From assembly GCA_963734865.1 (NCBI GenBank), contig CAVTIV010000008.1, positions 620,001 through 684,000 of the forward strand: a stretch of DNA of 64,000 bases, given 5' to 3'. This stretch comes from CBDCUW01 sp963734865. Its GTDB lineage: Bacteria; Planctomycetota; Planctomycetia; Pirellulales; Pirellulaceae. The notes beneath the pieces were generated by a model. It saw only the letters and a program-made list of their open reading frames with translations, was not told the DNA's origin and ran no database searches. Below, piece by piece: positions 9,012-17,549 of this stretch. A program made the translations under genes and the position numbers. How positions within the stretch are numbered: the stretch's first letter is position 1; each line of letters starts with the position of its first letter.

Positions 9012-11892
9012 TCATTGGTTTAGCAGTTCGTCCAGGTTCAACAGCACCGCGGCAACCGACTGTAGCGCCGTCTGCTCGTTGCTTTTCACCCGCACGTCTT
9101 GATACAGCTGCAACAGTGGTGCGACCTCCGAATCCCTCGCCGGGCGGCAGGTCGCGAGCAGGAATCCATACCGTATCTGGTCGGATAACTCGCCGCCGTG
9201 CTGTCGCATCCTGTCGGCGAACGTCTCGCTGCATTCGACGAAAGTTTCATCGTTCAAGGTCGCCAGCGACTGCAGAGGCGTATTGGAACGTAGGCGTCTC
9301 GGGGCACAAAACTCTCGCGTCGGCGCATCAAAAGCAGCGTACGTCGGATAGGGGATGCTGCGTTTGACATAAGTATAGATGGATCGCCGGTATCGATCCG
9401 GCTGACCCTTTTTCGGCGTCGTCCATTTGTCTCCGCCGGCGAAGGGTCGCCAAACGCCATCGGGTAGTGGCGGATAAACCGGCGGCCCGAACATCTTGTC
9501 CGTTAGCAGCCCACTGATCGCCAGCATCTGGTCTCGCACGATCTCGGCCGCCAACGCATTCCTTGGCCCCCGGCCGAGCAAGCGATTCGAGGCGTCTCGT
9601 TCGGCAAGCTCCCCACGGATCCGCGAACTCTGGCGGTACGTCCGTGAGAGCACGATTTCTCGCAACAATCTCTTGACGCTCCAATCAAATTCGGTTCGAA
9701 ATCGCACGGCAAGATCATCCAGCAACTCGGGGTGCGACGGAGGATCGCCCGTCGACCCAAAGTCTTCCTCGGTTGCCACCAATCCGGTACCAAAGATTCG
9801 AGCCCAGTAACGATTCACGGCCACGCGAGCGGTCAGCGGATTGCGTGGGTCGACGAACCACTGGGCAAGTTGCAGACGGTCGTTGACCATCAACCCCTCG
9901 GGCAACAGCGAACTCGGTACACCAGCGGTGACCCGCTTGTCTTTGGTAAGAAACAGCCCCCGAGTGAAGATGTATGTCGGACGCTCGAGACTCGATGGCC
10001 GCTCGCGCATCACGGGTACCGTCGTGGATTTGATTTTCGCCAACTGCCCATTCAGCGAATCCAGTTCCTGCTTCAGACCGACCAACTGAGGGTCGCGAGG
10101 CAAGTCGCTCAACACGCTTTGGGATGACAAAGCCAAGTGCCCACGTTTGATCGCCAAGGGATGTGAACCACCCGACAGCATGTTGTTCCGAAGCACGATC
10201 TTCAGTTTGTCGCCGGCCTGCACCGAGACGGGTTCGCGGAGGATGAAAGCGGCTTGACGCGGATAATGAATCCGCGTGTAGGCGGCAAAACCATCGTTCG
10301 ACTTGTCCAACGAACGCGACGGATCGTAGTGCGGATTTGCTTCGTCACCGACAACCGACGAAAACGACAACGCTTGCGGTTCGACGTTGCCCGCAGGAAT
10401 GATCTGTGCCTCGAATTGCGACAGTACGAAACCCCACTCGGAATCGGCCAACGCCTTGGCGGGATTCAGCGGCAACGCGGTGAGCCGGATCGCAGTGAGC
10501 TGTTGGTTCGAATCGAAGGGCACTTCGATGTTGATTTCAAGACCACCGGGCACCGTTCCAACCGTATGAAATTCGACATGATCGTTTTTCGCTTCGACCG
10601 CCATCGTGGCAACTGGTGACGAGACCTCCAGCTTGTTCAGCGGTTGCCAATGCGACAGATCCGACGTCACCGCGAATTCTCGTTCCCAAATCCGCTCTCG
10701 CAATTCGCCGATCCGCGTCTCCAGCTGGGACGCTTTCGGATAGTCCTGGCTGTCCTCAGGCACACGCATCAGCGGCCAATCGTCATTCAGATCCGAGTCG
10801 GCGGTGTTGTTGAAGAACGCCACCGACCGATAAAAGTCCTCGTGTTTGAAGGGATCGTAAGGGTGACTGTGACATTGGACACATCCGAACGTCGTCCCTT
10901 GCCACGCTTGCCAGGTCGTACTCACGCGATCCAGCACCGCGGCAATGCGGAACTCCTCGTCGTCCGTGCCACCTTCCTCGTTCGATTGCGTCAGCCGATG
11001 CACGGCCGTGGCGATGCGGTCAGAGATCGTCGCATCGGGAAGCAGATCGCCCGCCAACTGCTTGATCGTGAACTGATCGTACGGCAGGTCTTGATTGAGC
11101 GCGTCGATCACCCAATCGCGATACTTCCAAATCGTCCGGCGTCCGTCCAAGCCGAGCCCCCGCGAATCGGCATAACGCACTTGGTCAAACCAAACGCTCG
11201 CCCATCGTTCGCCAAAACCTTGCGACGCCAAGAGTCGATCGACGGCCGTGGCATAAGCCGATTCGCCATGGTGTTCAAGATCGTCCAGAAACTCGGTCCG
11301 AAACTCAGGCGTTGGTGGCAAGCCGACCAAATCCAACGACGCCCGCCGCAGCCAGCGACTGGGAACCTCGTCCGGCGAAGGTTCGATTCCCAACGCCTCG
11401 AGCCGAGCGAGCACGAAGAAGTCCATCGGCTGGCGACACCAATCGGGATCACTCACCTGTGGCGGACGATGCCGCCGCGGTATCTGGTACGCCCAATGTT
11501 TTCCCCATTTCGCGCCTTGCTCGATCCACTGTTTCAATGACTCGATTTCCTGTGGCGACAAGCGTGGTCCATGATCCGGTGGCGGCATTCGCTCATCGTC
11601 GTCCTCCGATGTGACCCGCCGGAAAAGTTCCGAGTCATCAGGGCTTCCCGCTTCAATCAAGTAATCAACATCATCGGCGTACACCAGCGACAGATCCGCG
11701 GCCTGCTTGACGCCACCATGGCATGCGGTGCAATGACGAATGAAGATCGGACGGATCTGCTCGTTGAAATCGACACCCACCGGCGACTCGGATTGCGCAA
11801 GCCGACCCGGCTAGGCCAGCGGCCATCACCGCCCACAACGGGGTCGCTAGCAACAGCAATGACAGTCGTTTGGCGAAAGCAGGAACGTTCAC
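9012..11892 (-). pseudogene. PSD1 protein (PSCyt1-DUF1549-DUF1553), signal peptide out of frame
   Basis: The main frame (9012-11780) encodes a planctomycete cytochrome module with one CxxCH haem site (HCTACHGG), DUF1549 (PMDFFVLARLEALGIEPSP, LDLVGLPPTP), a second CVQCHSH motif and DUF1553 (RVAVNRYWARIFGTGLV, RTYRQSS, TPLQSLATLND). A convincing signal peptide (MNVPAFAKRLSLLLLATP...) starts at 11892 in another frame. Removing one C from the CCC at 11806-11808 joins it to RLAQSESPVGVDF and restores a normal precursor of about 960 residues. The gene is therefore either a sequencing-error casualty or freshly frameshifted. It heads the minus-strand run and is followed by DUF1501. Such proteins are thought to be exported redox or binding proteins; function is unproven. 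Confidence 0.85.
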
Positions 11893-12384
11893 GTAGCAGG
11901 ATTTCCTGTCGGGAGGGTCTGGCGATCATTTTCCGCACCGGAATTGTCGGTGGAACATTCAATCTACTTCAATTCGGCAATCGGTGTCACGATTCCATCA
12001 ATCGCTGGAGCCCGTGGTCTTGCGACGATTCGATCCGCGAGATGCGTCTTCGGACAGCCGCGACGCTGGGTTGATCGGAAAATGAACACCGGTTCAGGCT
12101 CGATCAGGGAATCCGATGCTCTGTGATCATGCCGCGAATTCCGCAGGCTCATCGCCCACCAGAACAATGTCGGTCAGTCTGTCCGATGGATCTTGCCAGT
12201 AGTCCGCCAACACCCAAGTCGCCGTTTCTCGTTGCTTTGCCGAAAGGCAACCGTTGGCGTGAATGTTTGTCAGGGGATCGGTCAACGGCCTGCGAACCTG
12301 TCGGACCGATGGGTCGGTCATGGACAGGGACGGACCGTGCGTGGTATCAAACGACGTACGTCTCGCATAAACACCAACAATCTG
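11893..12384. other. intergenic stretch between divergent genes
   Basis: This stretch separates the minus-strand PSD1 gene from the plus-strand histidinol phosphatase and should hold both promoters. I see no convincing promoter or RNA gene. A possible protein relic on the minus strand is listed separately. Confidence 0.4.
12127..12255 (-). pseudogene. possible relic of a planctomycete repeat-domain protein
   Basis: The last 42 residues of a minus-strand frame, including ETATWVLADYWQDPSDRL and IVLVGDEPAEFAA, resemble the LADY...LLMDAD repeat found near the C-terminus of some planctomycete kinase or SUMF1-type proteins, as I recall them. Upstream the frame is antisense to the histidinol phosphatase and not convincing. 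No complete gene is present. The match is from memory and weak. Confidence 0.25.
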
Positions 12385-13218
12385 ATGTCCGAACGCATTT
12401 TCTACGAATCGCATTCCCACACGCCGCTTTGCATGCATGCAGTTGGCGATCCAACCGAGTACGCTGCCATTGCCTGGCAGCGAGGTCTTCGCGGCCTGAT
12501 CGTCACCTGCCATAACCCAATGCCCGATGGATTTTCGGCGCGAGTGAGAATGCGTGAAGATCAATTCGATGAGTATGTCGACTTGGTGGCACAGACTCGT
12601 GACCAGTGGGTCGGCCGCATGGATGTTCGGTTGGGGTTGGAGGCCGATTATTTTGAAGGCCACGAATCGTACCTCGAGAAACAATTGGGGTCGGCCGATT
12701 TCCACTTCGTCCTGGGATCGGTGCATCCGCAGATTGATGAGTTCCGGCAACGGTACTGGCAAACGGACCTCGTCGAGATCCAACGAATCTACTTTCGTCT
12801 GCTAGCCCAGGCGGCCGAAACGGGATTGTTCGACTCGATCGCGCACCCCGACTTGATCAAGAACTTCACGGCTGAGAGTTGGGATCCGGAAGTGATCATC
12901 GATGATATCCGTGGATCGCTCGATCGAATTGCCGCCACGGGCGTGGCAATGGAGTTGAATACGTCGGGGGTCAACAAAACAATTTCGGAAATGAATCCTT
13001 TTCCCGAGATGCTCGTCGAGATGCGATCTCGCAACATTCCTGTCACGCTGGGTGCCGACGCACATGAACCGGGCCGTGTCGCCGATGGCTATGAACAGGC
13101 GCTCGCCCTGTTGTCACGTTGCGGTTACACGCACGTCAGCATTTTTCTTGATCGGCAACGCCGTGATTTGGCAATCGACGACGCCCTGGCATCGCTGATC
13201 AGCCCTACGGTCGCATAG
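12385..13218 (+). CDS. hisK: histidinol-phosphatase, PHP family
   Basis: The protein has 277 residues, usual for HisK/HisJ-type PHP phosphatases, which hydrolyse L-histidinol phosphate to L-histidinol in histidine synthesis. Metal-binding PHP motifs are seen: ESHSHTPLC at the N-terminus, LGLEADYFEG, FVLGSVH, IAHPDLIKNF and LGADAHEPGRV near the end. I chose ATG 12385 (MSERIFYESH) because the conserved fold begins at once; the open frame extends upstream without conserved sequence. No other histidine gene is nearby. It might act on another phosphate ester, but the motif order fits this family well. Cytoplasmic. Confidence 0.85.
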   Translation: MSERIFYESHSHTPLCMHAVGDPTEYAAIAWQRGLRGLIVTCHNPMPDGFSARVRMREDQFDEYVDLVAQTRDQWVGRMDVRLGLEADYFEGHESYLEKQLGSADFHFVLGSVHPQIDEFRQRYWQTDLVEIQRIYFRLLAQAAETGLFDSIAHPDLIKNFTAESWDPEVIIDDIRGSLDRIAATGVAMELNTSGVNKTISEMNPFPEMLVEMRSRNIPVTLGADAHEPGRVADGYEQALALLSRCGYTHVSIFLDRQRRDLAIDDALASLISPTVA

Positions 13219-13313
13219 GCGAACAACGGTCTCAGGTCGCGAAGCTTCCGACTCGCTAAATTGACGCGGTATATGCCCGCCGCTATAGTGCCGATCCACC
13301 ACCAGGATCAACG

Positions 13314-14120
13314 ATGTCAGCAACTGTGACCACAACCAAACGCCGTTCCGGGCTCGGGGCGACCGAGCGCCGCGACAACTGGTGGATTGGCCCATTGGCC
13401 ACCGCCATGGGATTGGGTGCCTTTGGAATCTATGCCACGTTTCGTGCCGTCTATAACGCGGAATATCAGCTGGGTGTCGGCACCGGGCAGATGGAGAATC
13501 ACGCCCATCTCCTTTCGCCGTTCTATTCACCGCTGATTGTGCTTCCGTTTCTGCCCAGTTGGATCTCACCGGCATTCCTGATCCTTTGGGCGCCTGGGGG
13601 CTTTCGACTCACCTGCTATTACTACCGCAAGGCGTATTACCGAGCCTTCTTGCTCGATCCGGTCGCTTGTGCGGTGGGCGAACCGCGCAACGAGTATGCT
13701 GGCGAGCGAAGGTTATTTCTGTTTCAGAACATACATCGCTACTTCCTCTATTTCGCATTGCTCTTCCTGGTGCTGCTTGCGATTGACGTGTTCTGGTCGA
13801 GTCGTTGGCCCGTCACCGGTGGTGGCACGACGTTTGGAATCAGTGTCGGAACGCTGGTCTTGGCTGCGAACGTGACCCTGCTTTCGCTCTATACCTTTTC
13901 CTGTCACTCACTGCGGCATTTGGTTGGCGGCAATGTGGACTGCTTCTCCTGTGTCGCACTGGGAAGTGCCCGCCAAAAGGCCTGGAAAGGTGTTTCGATC
14001 CTCAACCGAAAACACATGCTGTGGGCCTGGCTGAGCCTGTTCATGGTTGGTTTTGCCGACTTCTATGTTTGGATGGTTGCCACTGGGGTATTCGCCGATC
14101 CCGCCTTGTTCAAGTTTTAG
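13314..14120 (+). CDS. sdhC: succinate dehydrogenase membrane anchor (cytochrome b subunit)
   Basis: The protein has 268 residues and several membrane segments, for example LATAMGLGAFGIYATF, FLYFALLFLVLLAIDV and FGISVGTLVLAANVTLLSLYTF. It lies directly before the flavoprotein and iron-sulfur subunits on the same strand. It matches the single, long membrane subunit of the actinobacterial/planctomycete type of succinate:quinone oxidoreductase. Histidines in membrane-adjacent positions (ENHAHLLSP, CHSLRHLVGG, NRKHMLWAW) are candidate haem or quinone-site ligands. It would hold the catalytic subunits to the membrane and pass electrons to quinone. Assignment rests partly on gene order. Confidence 0.82.
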   Translation: MSATVTTTKRRSGLGATERRDNWWIGPLATAMGLGAFGIYATFRAVYNAEYQLGVGTGQMENHAHLLSPFYSPLIVLPFLPSWISPAFLILWAPGGFRLTCYYYRKAYYRAFLLDPVACAVGEPRNEYAGERRLFLFQNIHRYFLYFALLFLVLLAIDVFWSSRWPVTGGGTTFGISVGTLVLAANVTLLSLYTFSCHSLRHLVGGNVDCFSCVALGSARQKAWKGVSILNRKHMLWAWLSLFMVGFADFYVWMVATGVFADPALFKF

Positions 14121-14202
14121 AAAGATCGTTCAGGTTTTAAAAAAATCCATCCGCTCCCATTCCACGTGGGCGATTTGCGCCGAGTCAGTCTGAAATGCAT
14201 TC

Positions 14203-16005
14203 ATGAGCAAGTATCAAACTCATCAGTACGACGTCGTCATTATCGGAGCCGGTGGGGCGGGACTTCGTGCAGCGATCGAAGCCTCGGCTGCGGGTGCAAA
14301 AACGGCACTGGTTTGTAAGTCGCTGCTCGGTAAAGCACACACCGTGATGGCCGAAGGGGGCGTCGCGGCCGCGCTGGCCAATTTGGACGATCGTGACAAA
14401 TGGGAAGTCCACTTTCGTGACACCATGAAAGGGGGCAAGTACCTCAATCAGTGGCGGATGGCTCAGCTGCATGCCCAGGAAGCTCCCCGCCGTGTCCGCG
14501 AGCTCGAAGAATGGGGCGCGGTCTTCGATCGCACCAAGGATGGTCGTATCCTGCAGCGAAATTTTGGCGGCCACAGCTACCCGCGGCTGGCGCACGTCGG
14601 TGACCGAACCGGATTGGAACTGATCCGGACGTTGCAGGATCGCGGTGTTCATCAAGGCATCGACGTGTTCATGGAATACACGATGCGCGCCTTCTTGTTG
14701 GATGAAGATCGAATCGCCGGCTGTTTTGGCTACCAGCGTGAGTCGGGCCGGTTCGTCGTTTTTCATGCCAAGTCGCTCGTGCTGGCGACCGGAGGAATTG
14801 GTCGTTGCTGGGAAGTGACATCGAATTCATGGGAATACACCGCCGATGGACATGCGATGGCGATGTGGGCCGGCGCCGACCTGATCGACATGGAGTTCAT
14901 TCAATTTCATCCCACCGGCATGGTCTGGCCCCCCAGCGTCAAGGGAACATTGATCACCGAAGGTGTTCGTGGTGAGGGAGGAGTCCTGAAGAACAAAGAC
15001 GGTGTACGGTTCATGTTTGATAACGTCCCGGAAATGTTCCAGGGCGAATATGCCGAGAGCGAGCAAGAGGCGACCGAGTGGGTCAATTCCGTCATTGCAG
15101 GAGAAAAGCCCAAAGCCCGTCGCCCACCCGAACTACTCACACGCGATGTCGTCGCCCGTGCGATCCGCCGGGAAGTCAAAGCGGGACGTGGCTCGCCCCA
15201 TGGCGGTGTGTTTCTCGATATCGCCTCGCGGCGATCGGCCGATGCGATCAAGAAGAAACTGCCTAGCATGTATCACCAGTTCAAAGAGCTGGCCGATGTC
15301 GACATCACGACCGATCCGATGGAGGTCGGTCCGACATGCCATTACACGATGGGTGGTATCCGGGTCGATCCCGAGACGCAGGAGACAACGATCAAAGGTC
15401 TGTATGCCTGTGGCGAAGTGGCCGGAGGCATGCACGGTTCGAATCGGCTGGGCGGCAATTCGCTCTCTGACCTGCTGGTATTCGGAAAACGCGCCGGCGA
15501 ATTCGCGGCCCAATCGGCCAAACAGGTTTCGTTCGGCTCGATCGACGACTCCGAAATCGAATCCTTGGCTCAAAGAGCTCAACAACCCTTTGCCAACGTC
15601 GGTGGCGAAAATCCATTCGCCGTCCACGAAGCCCTTCGATCGACGATGCAAAACCTGGTCGGAATCGTACGCACCAAAGATGACCTGGAAGAGGCATTGG
15701 GAAAGATTGCCGAACTTCGCGAACGAGCGGGAAAGGTGTCGGTGACCGGAAACATGCAGTTCAACCCGGGATGGCATCTGGCGCTCGACCTGTGGAACAT
15801 GTTGGACATCAGCGAGGTCGTGACCCGTGCAGCTTTGGCACGCCAGGAGAGCCGGGGCGGCCACACCCGAGAAGACTTCCCCGAATCCGATGCCCAGTGG
15901 GGCAAGTTCAACCAGATGGCACGTCAGCGAGATGGCGAAATCCAACTCGAGAAAACGCCGCTTCCTGAAATGCCCGAAGAATTAAAGAAACTGCTTCAAG
16001 ACTGA
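14203..16005 (+). CDS. sdhA: succinate dehydrogenase/fumarate reductase flavoprotein subunit
   Basis: The protein has 600 residues. It oxidises succinate to fumarate in the TCA cycle. The FAD-binding Rossmann motif is VVIIGAGGAGLRAA; H46 in GKAHTVMAEGG is the predicted site of covalent FAD attachment. EFIQFHPTGM, GPTCHYTMGGI and the active-site region MHGSNRLGGNSLSD are conserved. It follows the membrane subunit by about 80 bp and precedes the iron-sulfur subunit by about 20 bp, so the three form one operon. The sequence does not show which direction of the reaction is physiological. Confidence 0.95.
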   Translation: MSKYQTHQYDVVIIGAGGAGLRAAIEASAAGAKTALVCKSLLGKAHTVMAEGGVAAALANLDDRDKWEVHFRDTMKGGKYLNQWRMAQLHAQEAPRRVRELEEWGAVFDRTKDGRILQRNFGGHSYPRLAHVGDRTGLELIRTLQDRGVHQGIDVFMEYTMRAFLLDEDRIAGCFGYQRESGRFVVFHAKSLVLATGGIGRCWEVTSNSWEYTADGHAMAMWAGADLIDMEFIQFHPTGMVWPPSVKGTLITEGVRGEGGVLKNKDGVRFMFDNVPEMFQGEYAESEQEATEWVNSVIAGEKPKARRPPELLTRDVVARAIRREVKAGRGSPHGGVFLDIASRRSADAIKKKLPSMYHQFKELADVDITTDPMEVGPTCHYTMGGIRVDPETQETTIKGLYACGEVAGGMHGSNRLGGNSLSDLLVFGKRAGEFAAQSAKQVSFGSIDDSEIESLAQRAQQPFANVGGENPFAVHEALRSTMQNLVGIVRTKDDLEEALGKIAELRERAGKVSVTGNMQFNPGWHLALDLWNMLDISEVVTRAALARQESRGGHTREDFPESDAQWGKFNQMARQRDGEIQLEKTPLPEMPEELKKLLQD

Positions 16006-16025
16006 ATTCCAGCACGGAAAATCGC

Positions 16026-16790
16026 ATGAGCACCGAAGCGACGTTGCGCGTCCAACGCGGCGACAAAGACCACAACGAGATGGTTGAGTACCGGATTCCG
16101 CTGAATCCCGGGATGGTCGTGCTCGATGCGATTCATGCCATCCAGGCCGCCGAAGCACCCGATTTGGCCGTGCGTTGGAACTGCAAAGCGGGCAAGTGCG
16201 GTTCATGCGGTGGCGAAGTCAACGGCAAGCCCAAACTGCTGTGCATGGATCGGATGGACGCCTACCCCGAGGGTGAGCCGATCGAGGTCCGCCCGATGAA
16301 GACGTTCCCGGTGATCAAAGACCTGGCAACGGATGTTTCCTGGAACTACGAAGTCAACAAAAAGATTCCCGCGTTCAAAATGGAAACCAAGCAGGGCGAG
16401 GATCCTCGGTTCAGCCAGGAAGAAGCGGACCGCGTGCAAGAGTTCCGCAAATGCATCGAATGCTTCCTCTGCCAAAACGTCTGTCACGTCCTGCGCGAGC
16501 ATGGGAAACAAGCCGAATTCGCTGGTCCGAGATTCTTCGTTCGCACCGCCAGCCTGGAAATGCACCCGTTGGATACCGAAGATCGCATCGGCTTGCTGAA
16601 GGATGAAATGGGGCTCGGTTATTGTAATATCACCAAGTGCTGTACCGAGGTTTGCCCCGAGAGCATCACCATCACCGACAATGCCATCATCCCGTTGAAA
16701 GAACGGGTCGTCGACGAGTTTTACGATCCTGTCAAGAAAGTCTTCCGCAAGCTTTTCGGAATCTCAAAACCCAACAACCAGAAAAGTTAG
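16026..16790 (+). CDS. sdhB: succinate dehydrogenase iron-sulfur subunit
   Basis: The protein has 254 residues. The N-terminal ferredoxin domain binds a [2Fe-2S] cluster through C53, C58, C61 and C73 (NCKAGKCGSCGG). The C-terminal domain has C143, C146, C149 and C153 (KCIECFLCQNVC) and C200, C205/C206 and C210 (CNITKCCTEVCPE) for the remaining two clusters. It passes electrons from the flavoprotein to the membrane subunit. It is the last gene of the three-gene operon. Confidence 0.95.
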   Translation: MSTEATLRVQRGDKDHNEMVEYRIPLNPGMVVLDAIHAIQAAEAPDLAVRWNCKAGKCGSCGGEVNGKPKLLCMDRMDAYPEGEPIEVRPMKTFPVIKDLATDVSWNYEVNKKIPAFKMETKQGEDPRFSQEEADRVQEFRKCIECFLCQNVCHVLREHGKQAEFAGPRFFVRTASLEMHPLDTEDRIGLLKDEMGLGYCNITKCCTEVCPESITITDNAIIPLKERVVDEFYDPVKKVFRKLFGISKPNNQKS

Positions 16791-16818
16791 CCACTCCTCT
16801 CCATTTTTGGATTCAGCC

Positions 16819-17339
16819 ATGACCAACCTCAAACGCATCAGCTCCGATGGAGTTGGCACGGCTCTTGACAAAGCGGCACACTATCGTCTGTTGAACGAAC
16901 CGCTGCACGCCGAAAGCATCTGTTTGGATGTGTTGGCAGTCGAACCTGAAAACCAACGTGCGCTGATCACCTTGTTGCTCGCCCTGACCGACCAGTTTCC
17001 GAACAAACTGTACGGCGCATACCAAGATGCCGAGAAGTTGATTCCAAAACTCACCAATGAGTACGACAAACACTATTACGATGGAATCGTCAACGAAAGG
17101 TGGGCCAGCGCCAACTGGAACGAGGGACCGCGACGAAGAGCTTGGCCAGCTGGCTCGGTCGTGCCATGAAATGTTACGAACGTGCCGAACAGTTGTCGGA
17201 CGGAAAGAATCCCGATCCGATCTTACGCTGGAATACGTGTGCGCGACTGCAAGATCAAATCCATGCCAGCCAACCGGCACACGCACCGCTGACACGCGAC
17301 ATGCACAGCGAGTACGGCGACGACGTGCCGCCACGTTGA
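16819..17339 (+). pseudogene. small TPR-like protein, frameshifted
   Basis: The N-terminal half starts at ATG 16819 (MTNLKRISSDG) and has TPR-like helices (AAHYRLLNEPLHAESICLDV, AYQDAEKLIPKL). Near 17098-17104 the frame breaks after GIVNER. A helix-rich continuation (LERGTATKSLASWLGRAM, KCYERAEQLSDGKNPDPI) follows in the next frame and ends at 17339. Together they would give a protein of about 173 residues. It sits about 28 bp behind the iron-sulfur subunit and may share its transcript. No catalytic motif is seen; a role is unknown. The break may be an indel in life or in the data. Confidence 0.7.
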
Positions 17340-17549
17340 CCCACAGGTGGTCCGAAGGTCCACCGATGGGCGTCCAATGATGGGCACTGTTTACGGCGTC
17401 CAACATCGATTTCACTCGGCGAAATCGAGGGATTCAGACAGGATCGCGGCAAAATTGACTCATCGGGTGCGAGCGTCGCGTAGAATGGAGGCCTCCCGCC
17501 ACTCGACCTCCCTTCCTGCCTGGTCTTGCCACTCGCCCCGATCCACGCC

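Noticed and set aside
12193..12384. N-terminal extension of the histidinol phosphatase
   Set aside because: The extension has no conserved sequence and the PHP fold begins immediately after ATG 12385.
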